This document shows, piece after piece, positions 27,582-35,778 of a DNA stretch of 64,000 nt. The number at the start of each line of letters is the position of its first letter. The first letter of the stretch is position 1. This DNA comes from an uncultured Collinsella sp. (lineage in GTDB: Bacteria; Actinomycetota; Coriobacteriia; Coriobacteriales; Coriobacteriaceae), in the NCBI GenBank assembly GCA_902497065.1, contig CABVDH010000002.1:62001-126000 (forward strand). Reading direction: 5' to 3'. The notes beneath the pieces were generated by a model. It was not told the origin of the DNA, did not search any database, and saw nothing but the letters and a program-made list of their open reading frames with translations. The position numbers were made by a program, and so were the translations under genes.

Positions 27582-27812
27582 TGCATTTTTTGGAGTATTC
27601 TGCAGTTCGAGTTGTCTGCATATGATCCGACGTCGCCAACGGTGGCCTTCGGATATCCCTGGCGAGCGTTCTGAGTCAGATTTCGCCGTTTTCCGGAGCA
27701 GGGGCGCGTCATTCTCGCCATGTCGGGACTTAGAATGATACGGCGCCCTACAGTTTTGCCCACCCGCGGCGGTGCTGGCGTGGTTACGTTGCAGAATACT
27801 CCGTTTTTTGCA
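27582..27812. repeat. 231-bp element with inverted ends, copy 1
   Basis: CCGTGCATTTTTTGGAGTAT near 27579 is mirrored by GAATACTCCGTTTTTTGCA ending at 27812, in opposite orientation. The span from TGCA to TGCA is 231 bp, the same as at 55610-55840, though the interiors differ. It lies in the non-coding DNA between the helicase terminator and the EFR1 gene. Confidence 0.7.
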
Positions 27813-27962
27813 CGGGCTAGGATGGGGTACCTTAGGAGAACGCGGCGGTATCCCGTAAATATATACAATCTGTACCGTAATTTATACAAAACGAAGAGGC
27901 AGACAGCGTAGGGTGGGTGCATTGGGGTGCTTGGTGCATCAAAACGGGGACCCCACGTGCCG

Positions 27963-27968
27963 TATACT
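27963..27968 (+). promoter_or_regulatory. Probable -10 of the EFR1 gene
   Basis: TATACT lies about 57 bp before ATG 28025; the -35 region is weak. Confidence 0.35.
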
Positions 27969-28024
27969 CTGGCTGGATGTGAAAGCGGCTTGACGCGTTG
28001 CCAGGCGTAGGGGAGGGTGCCTCG

Positions 28025-28786
28025 ATGAGCGTATTCGAAATTGTGTTTAGTCCGACGGGCGGAACGCGGAAGGTGTCTGGCCTTGTGGCCGGGGCACTGG
28101 GCAAGAATACCGTTACCGTCGATCTGACCGATAGCGGGCTAGATTTCAGCGCTGTCTCGATGACTGAGGACGACGTGGCCGTAATCTCTGTGCCGGCGTA
28201 TGCCGGTAGAATCCCGGCTGTGGTGGCTGACCGGTTGGGTATGGTGCGCGGCAACGGGGCTCGGGCTGTTTTGGTTTGTGTATACGGAAACCGCGCGTTT
28301 GAGGACACGCTCGTAGAGCTGGAGGACGTTGCGAAGCATGCGGGATTCCGGGTGATCGCGGCAGTCGCAGCCATTGCAGAACATTCCATCGCGCGACAGT
28401 TTGCTGCCGGTCGTCCGGATGCGCAGGATGCGGCGCAGCTCGCAGAGTTTGCGCAGCAAATTCAGCAAAAGCTGTTGGCTGAGGATGCGTCCGAGCCCTC
28501 TATCCCCGGCAATCGTCCTTATAAACAAGCTGGAGGTCACCGCATGGCACCCGAGGCAACAGAGGATTGCGTCTCCTGCGGTGCATGCGCCGCGGCGTGC
28601 CCCGTTTGTGCTATCGACAAAGGTGACCCCAAACGAGCAGCTGGCGAGGCGTGCATCTCCTGCATGCGCTGCATTGCCGTATGTCCGCGAGGCGCTCGTA
28701 AGCTTGATCCCAACAAGCTATCCGCTGTTTCCCAGATGCTGAGCAAGGTTTGCGTCGTGCGGAAGGAATGCGAGCTCTTCATCTAG
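28025..28786 (+). CDS. EFR1-family flavodoxin-ferredoxin fusion
   Basis: A 253-residue electron carrier. The N-terminal flavodoxin-like domain begins with FSPTGGTRKV, an FMN phosphate loop. The C-terminal part binds two [4Fe-4S] clusters: CVSCGACAAACPV (about 181-193) and CISCMRCIAVCPRG (about 213-226). GGGAGGG precedes ATG 28025. It stands alone between two repeat-rich gaps. The family acts in anaerobic redox metabolism; its partner is not evident here, though the hydrogenase operon 5 kb away uses similar carriers. Confidence 0.9.
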   Translation: MSVFEIVFSPTGGTRKVSGLVAGALGKNTVTVDLTDSGLDFSAVSMTEDDVAVISVPAYAGRIPAVVADRLGMVRGNGARAVLVCVYGNRAFEDTLVELEDVAKHAGFRVIAAVAAIAEHSIARQFAAGRPDAQDAAQLAEFAQQIQQKLLAEDASEPSIPGNRPYKQAGGHRMAPEATEDCVSCGACAAACPVCAIDKGDPKRAAGEACISCMRCIAVCPRGARKLDPNKLSAVSQMLSKVCVVRKECELFI

Positions 28787-28797
28787 CGCATACGAAA

Positions 28798-28863
28798 TTG
28801 GTGCAATGGGGCCAGGTTAATCTGCACCAACCTGGTGCAAACAAACCTGTCCCCAATGCACCA
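28798..28863. repeat. Palindromic repeat, GGGGACAGGTT family, copy 2
   Basis: A 66-bp copy of the element at 13927-13993, differing at a handful of positions. TTGGTGCAATGGGG pairs with CCCCAATGCACCA. It abuts the 51-bp element that follows. Confidence 0.85.
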
Positions 28864-28865
28864 GA

Positions 28866-28916
28866 GCAAGGAGTGTCCCTGGGTGCCGGCAGAAAAGGAA
28901 CGTCCCTAAGTGCCGC
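28866..28916 (+). repeat. 51-bp direct repeat, left copy
   Basis: Identical over 51 bp to 33709-33759. It contains a near-tandem pair, AAGGAGTGTCCCTGGGTGCCG and AAGGAACGTCCCTAAGTGCCG. The two copies bracket the alpha-glucoside PTS operon. Confidence 0.95.
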
Positions 28917-29141
28917 TTAAATACCGTTTAAATACCGTTTATCGAAGAAAAAATACCGCTCACCGGTCATAATGACTATTCTGGCTTTGTTGTTGCCTAC
29001 AATAACCCCCGTAAAAAGAAATGCGGAAGGTTACCGAGTCCCCTCGGACGTGGGCCTAACCAAAGTCTTTGATCGCGAGCGTCTCAATGGGCGCATTCGA
29101 TTGATTTTGGTTGGGCTATATTTATGAAGGGACATGTCACC
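28917..29141 (+). promoter_or_regulatory. Leader of the alpha-glucoside PTS operon
   Basis: The leader has tandem AAATACCGTTT copies (about 28919-28940), then a foldable segment at 29029-29061 where GGTTA/TAACC encloses CCGAG-TCCC-CTCGG with an asymmetric 3' bulge. LicT-type antiterminators bind such bulged stems (RAT sites), and the second gene is such a protein. The overlapping terminator that should accompany a RAT is not clear, so this is a candidate only. Confidence 0.35.
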
Positions 29142-29654
29142 ATGGGTTTCTTTTCTCGCCTAATGGGTGGCTCGGACAAGCAGGCGACTGCGACTTCCGA
29201 GTTCGAAATCCTCGCTCCCGTTTCCGGCGAGCTTGTTCATCTAGAAAATACCAATGACCCCGCTTTTAGCAGCCGTGCAGTGGGCGATGGCGTTGCCGTG
29301 GTTCCCCAAGAGGGAACGGTGTGCGCTCCTGTTTCCGGCACCGTCGCGGCGCTGTTTCCGACTGAGCACGCGCTGGGCATCATGTCCGACGACAGCTCTG
29401 CTCAGGTGATGCTGCATATCGGAATCGACACTGTTAAACTTGAGGGCAAGGGCTTCCATGCGCTTGTTGCCCAGTGTGACCATGTCGACGCGGGCCAGCC
29501 CCTCGTCGAGGTCGATTTCGACGTGGTTCGCGCTGCCGGCTTTGATCCCACGGTCTTCGTTATCGTGTGCGAGCGTTCGGAGAACTCGACTCTTCGCGAG
29601 CATGCTTCCGGCCCTGTTGCTGTTAAAGAGCCTGTCGTCTGGCTTTCCGAGTAA
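29142..29654 (+). CDS. PTS glucose-type EIIA domain protein
   Basis: A 170-residue cytoplasmic phosphocarrier (PTS_EIIA_1). The active His is His92 in VMLHIGIDTV, and FHALVAQCDHVDAGQ supplies the second conserved His. It takes phosphate from HPr and passes it to an EIIB. ATG 29142 follows AAGGGA; an upstream ATG at 29124 has no ribosome site. It opens the operon EIIA-licT-EIICB-GH4. As a stand-alone EIIA it may also serve the EIIBC at 44092, which lacks this domain. Confidence 0.92.
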   Translation: MGFFSRLMGGSDKQATATSEFEILAPVSGELVHLENTNDPAFSSRAVGDGVAVVPQEGTVCAPVSGTVAALFPTEHALGIMSDDSSAQVMLHIGIDTVKLEGKGFHALVAQCDHVDAGQPLVEVDFDVVRAAGFDPTVFVIVCERSENSTLREHASGPVAVKEPVVWLSE

Positions 29655-29672
29655 ATTCTTGTGGTGGGTACC

Positions 29673-30527
29673 GTGGTTATCAAGCGAGTTTTTAACAACA
29701 ACGTCGCAATGGTCACTTCGGACGATGGCTCCGAGCTCATCGTCATCGGTCGAGGCCTCTGCTTTGGTCGCCATGCCGGCGATGCCATCGATGAGACGTC
29801 GGTCGAAAAGACCTACGCGTTGCAGGAGGGAACTTCTCAGGATTCGCGTACGATTGACCGCTTGGCACATCTTTTGGAGTCCATCCCCACCGTCAACCTC
29901 GTGATTTCCGAGGACATCGTTCAGATGCTCCGTCGAGAGCTCAATGTTGATATCAACGATAAGATTCTCATTGCTCTCGCAGACCACATCAGCCTTGCTT
30001 TGGAGCGTGAGCGCAAGGGCGTCTCCTGTGAGAATCCGTTGCTGCTCGAGATCCAGCAGTTCTATCGCAAGGAGTATGCACTTGCGGGCCGTGCGCTGCA
30101 GATTATCAAGGAGTATATGGGCATCCAGATGAGCGAGGAGGAGCAGGGTTTCATTACGCTGCATATCGTCAACGCCACCATGCCGCAACGCTCCGATCGT
30201 CTGATCGTTTCGGTCCAGCTTGTTCGCGACGTGCTTGCGATTGTTTCCAAGCGCTATGCTACGACCCTCGATGACACCTCGCTGCCTTACGAACGTTTCG
30301 TTCGTCACCTGCAGTTTTTCGCTCAGCGAGCACTCGATCCTACGGCCGGGCAAATCAACGGAGACGCGCTGTTCCGAATCGATGAAACGGCGTATCCGTG
30401 CGCATTCTCGTGCGCGGACGCCATAGCCGCCCACTTGTCGTCTACCTATAACGTTGCCGTTACCGATGCCGAGAAGAGTTATCTCGCATATCACATTGTT
30501 AACCTGCTTGGAGAACCTGGTCTCTAG
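29673..30527 (+). CDS. BglG/LicT-family transcriptional antiterminator
   Basis: About 284 residues: an N-terminal CAT RNA-binding domain (IKRVFNNNVAMV to about 60) and two PRD domains whose regulatory His residues are phosphorylated by the PTS (HLLESIP, FITLHIVNA, CAFSCADAIAAHLSSTY and LAYHIVNLL regions). It would open a leader terminator when sugar is taken up. The start is a GTG: 29673 with GGTGGG upstream fits best and gives the usual short N-terminus; 29661 is the alternative. It lies 18 bp after the EIIA gene. Confidence 0.88.
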   Translation: MVIKRVFNNNVAMVTSDDGSELIVIGRGLCFGRHAGDAIDETSVEKTYALQEGTSQDSRTIDRLAHLLESIPTVNLVISEDIVQMLRRELNVDINDKILIALADHISLALERERKGVSCENPLLLEIQQFYRKEYALAGRALQIIKEYMGIQMSEEEQGFITLHIVNATMPQRSDRLIVSVQLVRDVLAIVSKRYATTLDDTSLPYERFVRHLQFFAQRALDPTAGQINGDALFRIDETAYPCAFSCADAIAAHLSSTYNVAVTDAEKSYLAYHIVNLLGEPGL

Positions 30528-30626
30528 GCATAACGTGCCCACACATCGATTGATATAAGGCAGGACTTACGGTCTTGTCCAGGGCACATCTGTCTCAATT
30601 TGCGGAAAAGGAAGGGGAGTACCGCT

Positions 30627-32243
30627 ATGACCGCAAAAAAGAAGTTCAATTTCAAAGCGCCGTTGGAGGTGTTCGCGAAGTCGATCGTTCAGCCGATGAT
30701 GTATCTCTCGGTTGCCGGCATCCTGCTCATCGTGGGCATCATTCTGACCAACAAGACCATCTGCGCTTTGGTCCCCGTACTGGGCTCCGGTCCGTTCCAG
30801 CTTGTGGGCGCCGTTGTCTATCAGTCGCTGATGTTTATCATCAACAACCTCTCGATTCTGTTCTGCGTGGGCATCGCCGGCGCCATGGCAAAGAAGAACA
30901 AGGGCCATGCTTCGCTGATCGCCCTGATGTCGTTCTTCCTGTTCCTGCAGGCTAACAACATCGTGCTCAACGCCACCGGCTCTCTTGCCGATGCGAACGG
31001 CATGCTCGGTCTTACCGGAACCGGCCAGGCCACCGTTATGGGCATTCAGGTGCTCGATACCGGCGTGTTTGGCGGCATCATCCTTGGTTGCATCACCGGT
31101 GCCGTGTTCAACAAGTACTCGAACAAGCAGTTCCCCATTGCCCTTTCGATGTTCTCGGGCGTTCGCTTCCCGTTCCTGATTATGATCATCATTTCCTGGA
31201 TCATGGGCGCTGGCTTCTGCATCGTTTGGCCTCCGGTTCAGGGTGCCATCTCCTCCGTTGCCGGTATCATTAAGGAGTCGGGCAACATCGGTCTGTTTAT
31301 CTACGGCATGCTCAACAAGCTGCTCGTTCCCACCGGTCTGCACCACCTCATCTACACCCCGTTCCAGTTCTCCGATGTGGGCGGCACCCTGACGCTGGGT
31401 GATCAGGTTATCGCCGGCGCCTACCCCATCCGTGTTGCCGAGATGGCAATGACGGGCCAGCCCTTCTCCGATAGCACCTACTTCAACAGCTACACCTTCA
31501 ACAACCTGTGGCCCTACATCGGTATCGGTCTCGCCTTTATCGTCACCGCTTACAAGGGGAACAAGGATAAGACCAAGGCCGTTATCATCCCGCTGATCAT
31601 CACCGCCGTGCTCTCCTGTGTCACCGAGCCCATGGACTTCCTCTTTGTCTTTGCCGCTCCCGTGCTCTTTGTCGTTCACTCGGTTCTTTCCGGCATCTTC
31701 CTGGTTCTGCTCAAGGTCCTCTCCGTGCCCGCTTCGACTGCAAGCGGCATCATCAACATCGTGGTTTCCAACCTGGTCCTCGGTGTCGATAAGACCAACT
31801 GGCCGGTTATGCTGGTGCTTGGAGTCGTCAACGCCGCTCTGTACTTCTTCCTCTTCACCTTCCTCATCAAGAAGCTCAACCTTCACACGCCTGGTCGCGA
31901 GGAGGAGTCCGAGCTCGCCGAGTCCGTTGCCGAGGGCGAGGCCGCCGCGTCTGTCGCGGTGAAGCAGGGCGCTGTTGCCGCGGCTCCCGCAGAGGGCGTC
32001 GATGCGGGCATTGCCGACCTGGTTGCAGGTCTTGGTGGCAAGGACAACATCGAAGAGCTCGAGAACTGCTTTACGCGTCTCCGCGTGAACGTTAAGAACC
32101 CGGACCTCATCGATGAGAACCTCATCAACCACGTGCCCAACAGCGGCATCAACCGCAACGGCAACAATATCCAGATCATCTTTGGCATGAAAGTCGCCGA
32201 GATGCGCGACAAAGTCGAAAACGCAATTGAGAAGGAGCAGTAA
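30627..32243 (+). CDS. PTS alpha-glucoside-type EIICB
   Basis: A 538-residue permease. The EIIC part (about 1-420) has ten or so hydrophobic segments with the conserved PTGLHHLIYTPF and TEPMDFLF segments. A flexible Ala/Glu-rich linker leads to an EIIB domain with phospho-Cys481 in ELENCFTRLR. It imports and phosphorylates an alpha-glucoside such as maltose or a sucrose isomer, judged from the adjacent GH4 enzyme. The EIIA is supplied by the first gene. AGGGGAG precedes ATG 30627. Confidence 0.93.
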   Translation: MTAKKKFNFKAPLEVFAKSIVQPMMYLSVAGILLIVGIILTNKTICALVPVLGSGPFQLVGAVVYQSLMFIINNLSILFCVGIAGAMAKKNKGHASLIALMSFFLFLQANNIVLNATGSLADANGMLGLTGTGQATVMGIQVLDTGVFGGIILGCITGAVFNKYSNKQFPIALSMFSGVRFPFLIMIIISWIMGAGFCIVWPPVQGAISSVAGIIKESGNIGLFIYGMLNKLLVPTGLHHLIYTPFQFSDVGGTLTLGDQVIAGAYPIRVAEMAMTGQPFSDSTYFNSYTFNNLWPYIGIGLAFIVTAYKGNKDKTKAVIIPLIITAVLSCVTEPMDFLFVFAAPVLFVVHSVLSGIFLVLLKVLSVPASTASGIINIVVSNLVLGVDKTNWPVMLVLGVVNAALYFFLFTFLIKKLNLHTPGREEESELAESVAEGEAAASVAVKQGAVAAAPAEGVDAGIADLVAGLGGKDNIEELENCFTRLRVNVKNPDLIDENLINHVPNSGINRNGNNIQIIFGMKVAEMRDKVENAIEKEQ

Positions 32244-32246
32244 ACA

Positions 32247-33629
32247 ATGATCATTACTCTGTGTGGTGGCGGATCCACCTTTACCCCCGGCATCGTCAAG
32301 TCCATCGCTCTGCGCAAGGACGAGCTCGATGTTGACGAGATTCGTCTGTACGATATCAACGAGGAGCGCCAGCGCAAGATCGGCGTGCTCGTGGACTGGA
32401 TTTTGCACGAGGACCTCGGCCTGGACATCAAGCTCACGGTGACCACCGACAAAAAGACGGCTTTTACCGACGCCAGCTTCGTGTTTGCCCAGATGCGCGT
32501 GGGCGGCTACGCCATGCGCGAGCAGGACGAGAAGATTCCGCTGCGTCACGGCTGCGTGGGTCAGGAGACCTGCGGTTGCGGCGGCCTTGCCTATGGCATG
32601 CGCACCATCTTCCCCATGGTCGAGCTGATCGATGACGTTGAGAAGTACGCCAAGAAGGACTACTGGATTCTCAACTACTCCAACCCTGCCGCCATCGTCT
32701 CCGAGGGCTGCCGTGTGCTGCGTCCCAACGCTCGCATCATCAACATCTGCGACATGCCGATCGCGATCATCGACGTGGTTTGCGCCGCGCTCGATATCGA
32801 CAAGAAGGATGTTGAGTACGATTACTTTGGCCTCAACCACTTTGGTTGGTTCACCTCGATCCGCCACAAGGGCGAGGAGGTGCTCCCGCAGCTGCGCGAG
32901 TACATCAAGGAGCATGAGATTCTGCTGCCCGATTCTTACCTCAAGGGCATGGGCTCGCTCATGGCAAAGAAGCCCGAGGAGACCGCCGACGAGCATCCCG
33001 AGCAGAACCGCCACACTAAGGGCAGCTGGTACTACGTCTGGAAGGGCGAGTACGAGATCATGGAGTGCTTCCCGGAGTACCTGCCCAACACGTATCTGAA
33101 CTACTACCTGCAGCAGAAGGAGTTCGTCGAGCATTCCAACCCCGAGCGCACCCGTGCTAACGAGGTTGAGGAGACGCGCGAGAAGAACCTCTTCGACGGC
33201 ATCGACCACTACGAGAAGACCGGCGAGATCGACGAGAGCACGTTCTATGCGGGCAGCCACGGCGACTGGATTGCCGACCTGGCTATCGCTCTGAAGAACG
33301 ATACCAAGCAGCGCTTCCTGGTCATTTGCGAGAACAAGGGCGCTATCCCCAACATGCCCTACGACGCTATGGTCGAGCTGCCTGCCTACATTGGCAAGAA
33401 CGGCCCCGAGGTCATCAGCCGTGACAACATTCCTCTGTTCCAGCAGGGCCTCATGATGCAGCAGCTGAACTCCGAGAAGCTCGTGGTCGAGGCTACGATC
33501 GAGGGTTCGTACGAGAAGGCGCTCAAGGCCTTTACGCTGAACAAGACCGTGCCTTCGATGAAGGTCGCCAAGGAGGTTCTCGACGACATGATCGAGGCCA
33601 ACAAGGGTTACTGGCCCGAGCTTAAGTAA
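32247..33629 (+). CDS. GH4 6-phospho-alpha-glucosidase
   Basis: A 460-residue NAD+ and Mn2+ dependent glycosidase that hydrolyses the phosphorylated sugar delivered by the EIICB. The N-terminal GGGSTFTPG binds NAD. The metal ligands are Cys168 in CDMP and His198 in LNHFGW. CDMP, rather than CNIP, is the known mark of 6-phospho-alpha-glucosidases in GH4. The segment VGQETCGCGG is also typical of GlvA/MalA enzymes. Its start is 3 bp after the EIICB stop, so the two are coupled. Confidence 0.94.
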   Translation: MIITLCGGGSTFTPGIVKSIALRKDELDVDEIRLYDINEERQRKIGVLVDWILHEDLGLDIKLTVTTDKKTAFTDASFVFAQMRVGGYAMREQDEKIPLRHGCVGQETCGCGGLAYGMRTIFPMVELIDDVEKYAKKDYWILNYSNPAAIVSEGCRVLRPNARIINICDMPIAIIDVVCAALDIDKKDVEYDYFGLNHFGWFTSIRHKGEEVLPQLREYIKEHEILLPDSYLKGMGSLMAKKPEETADEHPEQNRHTKGSWYYVWKGEYEIMECFPEYLPNTYLNYYLQQKEFVEHSNPERTRANEVEETREKNLFDGIDHYEKTGEIDESTFYAGSHGDWIADLAIALKNDTKQRFLVICENKGAIPNMPYDAMVELPAYIGKNGPEVISRDNIPLFQQGLMMQQLNSEKLVVEATIEGSYEKALKAFTLNKTVPSMKVAKEVLDDMIEANKGYWPELK

Positions 33630-33661
33630 AAGCAACAGGGTCGCTGGCCGCATATCTGGAG

Positions 33662-33699
33662 CAATGCCCCGTCCACGCGATTGCGTGGGCGGGGCATTG
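33662..33699 (+). terminator. Terminator of the alpha-glucoside operon
   Basis: CAATGCCCC and GGGGCATTG close a long G/C stem with CCACGC/GCGTGG inside. A short T-containing run follows. Confidence 0.88.
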
Positions 33700-33708
33700 T
33701 CATTTGGT

Positions 33709-33759
33709 GCAAGGAGTGTCCCTGGGTGCCGGCAGAAAAGGAACGTCCCTAAGTGCCGC
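33709..33759 (+). repeat. 51-bp direct repeat, right copy
   Basis: Identical to 28866-28916, in the same orientation, 10 bp past the operon terminator. Confidence 0.95.
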
Positions 33760-33945
33760 ATTGTGGGTAATGCGTTTTATCAAATATGGCATTTATCTGC
33801 GGTAATGTTCTATTTCACCGCTGAGGACGACGTTTCATACCGCCTGCCGAACCGTGTTGCTGCCAAACAGCTTTATAGGTCAGTGTGTTGCGTGTAGCAA
33901 TTTCGCCCGGCCTCGCCTCCGGGCTGCCATGTGAGAGGGGATCTT
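33760..33945 (+). promoter_or_regulatory. Upstream region of the hydrogenase operon
   Basis: A+T-richer DNA that should hold the hydrogenase operon promoter. A small hairpin, GCCCGG with CCGGGC (33906-33922), lies before the GAGGGG ribosome site of the first gene. I could not fix -35 and -10 boxes. Confidence 0.35.
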
Positions 33946-35778
33946 ATGGCTCGACTGCATGTAATGGAACGCAGCCACGCTCAGGCCGTCATGGACGACC
34001 TGCACGATGCGCTCGGACGTCGTCTGGCGGTGAGTTCGCTCGCTCCGTGTCCCGTTGAGTTTACGGCAGCGCTCGTCAACCTGTGCTCCACCCAGAGCTG
34101 CGGCAAGTGCACGCCCTGCCGCGTGGGCCTGAGCGCGCTGAGCGACCTGCTCGCCGATGTGCTCGAAGGGCGCGCCGATGAGTCCACGCTCAACCTTATT
34201 GAGCGCACGGCCCGCACCATCTACCTTTCGAGCGACTGCGCCATCGGCTACGAGGCCGGCGCCATGGCGCTCACGGCCATTCGCGGCTTCCGCGACGACT
34301 TTGAGCACCACATTCGTGAGCACTCCTGCGGCTTTGACCGCGAGGCCCGTGTCCCGTGCGTCTCAGGCTGCCCGGCGCACGTCGACATTCCCGGGTACAT
34401 TTCGCTCGTTGAGGCCGGCCGCTATGCCGATGCCGTCAAGGTCATCCGCAAGAACAATCCGCTTCCGCTCGTCTGCGGCCTGGTGTGCGAGCATCCCTGC
34501 GAGATGCACTGTCGCCGTGGCATGGTCGACGACCCCATGAACATCCTTGCCCTCAAGCGGTTTGCCGTTGAGCATAGCGACCTCAACGACCACAAGCCAC
34601 ATGTAGTGGACAACACTGGTAAGCGCGTCGCCGTGATCGGCGGCGGCCCGGCCGGTCTTTCTTGCGCCTACTACCTGGCCGTGATGGGCCACAAGGTGAC
34701 CATTTTTGAGCAGCGCCACCACCTGGGTGGCATGCTGCGCTACGGAATCCCCAGCTATCGTCTGCCACGCGAGCGCCTGCAGGCCGAGATCGACTGGATC
34801 ATGAGCGCCGGCATCGATGTGGAACTCGACCACTCCGTGAACGGCGAGGAGCTCGCCCGCCTGCGCGACGAGTTCGATGCCGTCTATCTGGCCATCGGTG
34901 CCCATAGCGACAAGAAGCTCGGCCTTCCGGGCGAAGAGGCGCCCGGCGTGGAGTCGGCCGTCAAGATGCTGCGTGCCATTGGAGACGACGAACTGCCCGA
35001 CCTGAGCGGCCAGCGCGTGTGCGTCATCGGCGGCGGCAACGTGGCCATGGACGTGGCGCGCTCTGCCGTGCGCTGCGGCGCCGAAAAGGTAAGCATCGTC
35101 TACCGCCGTCGCATCTGCGATATGACGGCTCAGGACGCCGAAATCGCCGGCGCCCAGGCCGAGGGTTGCGAGGTTCTGGAGCTTACGGCCCCGCTCGCCA
35201 TCGAGACGGGCGAAGATGGTCGCGTGAGCGGCCTGCGCGTGCAACCGCAGATTATCGGCGAGCCCCGTCGTGGGCGTCCGGCCCCGCGTGCCGCCGCCAC
35301 GCCCGAGCGCGTCATTCCCTGCGAGCGCGTGTTTGTGGCCATTGGTCAGGACATCGACTCCAAGCCGTTTGAGGACATGGGCATCGCCTGCAAGTGGGGC
35401 TGCGTGGTCACCGATTCGGATGGCGCCGTGCCTAACTTTGATGGCCTCTTTAGCGGCGGCGACTGCCAGACCGGTCCCGCCACCGTCATCCGTGCCATCA
35501 ACGCCGGCCGCGTGGCTTCGGCAAACATCGACCGCTACCTGGGCTTTGACCACAAGATCAAGCTCGACGTGGAGCTGCCGACCGTGCAGTTTAAGGGCAA
35601 GCACGAGTGCGGCCGCTGCGAGCTGGGCGAGCGCGAGGCCGGCGAGCGCATTCACGATTGGAATCTGGTCGAGCAGGGTCTCACCGAGGAGGAGGCGCGC
35701 CAGGAGGCGAGCCGCTGCCTGCGCTGCGACCACTTTGGCTTTGGCGCGTTCCGCGGAGGGAGGAACCTGGAATGGTAG
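33946..35778 (+). CDS. Hybrid NuoF-like/GltD-like iron-sulfur flavoprotein, hydrogenase partner
   Basis: A 610-residue protein. Residues about 30-120 resemble the C-terminal [4Fe-4S] domain of NuoF (SCGKCTPCRVG). Then comes a GltD-like module: a Cys-rich segment (CVSGCPAHVDIPGY, CGLVCEHPCEMHC), FAD-binding VIGGGPAGLSCAYYL and NAD(P)-binding VIGGGNVAMDVAR. The C-terminus adds CGRCELG and CLRCDHFG. It probably moves electrons between NAD(P)H and the hydrogenase. ATG 33946 follows GAGGGG. Its stop overlaps the next gene's ATG, implying coupled translation and a complex. No separate NuoE-like subunit is adjacent. Confidence 0.85.
   Translation: MARLHVMERSHAQAVMDDLHDALGRRLAVSSLAPCPVEFTAALVNLCSTQSCGKCTPCRVGLSALSDLLADVLEGRADESTLNLIERTARTIYLSSDCAIGYEAGAMALTAIRGFRDDFEHHIREHSCGFDREARVPCVSGCPAHVDIPGYISLVEAGRYADAVKVIRKNNPLPLVCGLVCEHPCEMHCRRGMVDDPMNILALKRFAVEHSDLNDHKPHVVDNTGKRVAVIGGGPAGLSCAYYLAVMGHKVTIFEQRHHLGGMLRYGIPSYRLPRERLQAEIDWIMSAGIDVELDHSVNGEELARLRDEFDAVYLAIGAHSDKKLGLPGEEAPGVESAVKMLRAIGDDELPDLSGQRVCVIGGGNVAMDVARSAVRCGAEKVSIVYRRRICDMTAQDAEIAGAQAEGCEVLELTAPLAIETGEDGRVSGLRVQPQIIGEPRRGRPAPRAAATPERVIPCERVFVAIGQDIDSKPFEDMGIACKWGCVVTDSDGAVPNFDGLFSGGDCQTGPATVIRAINAGRVASANIDRYLGFDHKIKLDVELPTVQFKGKHECGRCELGEREAGERIHDWNLVEQGLTEEEARQEASRCLRCDHFGFGAFRGGRNLEW

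Noticed and set aside
30567..33761. Long minus-strand open frame opposite the alpha-glucoside PTS genes
   Set aside because: Antisense shadow of EIICB and GH4, whose motifs and ribosome sites are clear.
33760..33945. Riboswitch before the hydrogenase operon
   Set aside because: Only a small hairpin is visible, with no match to a class I know.
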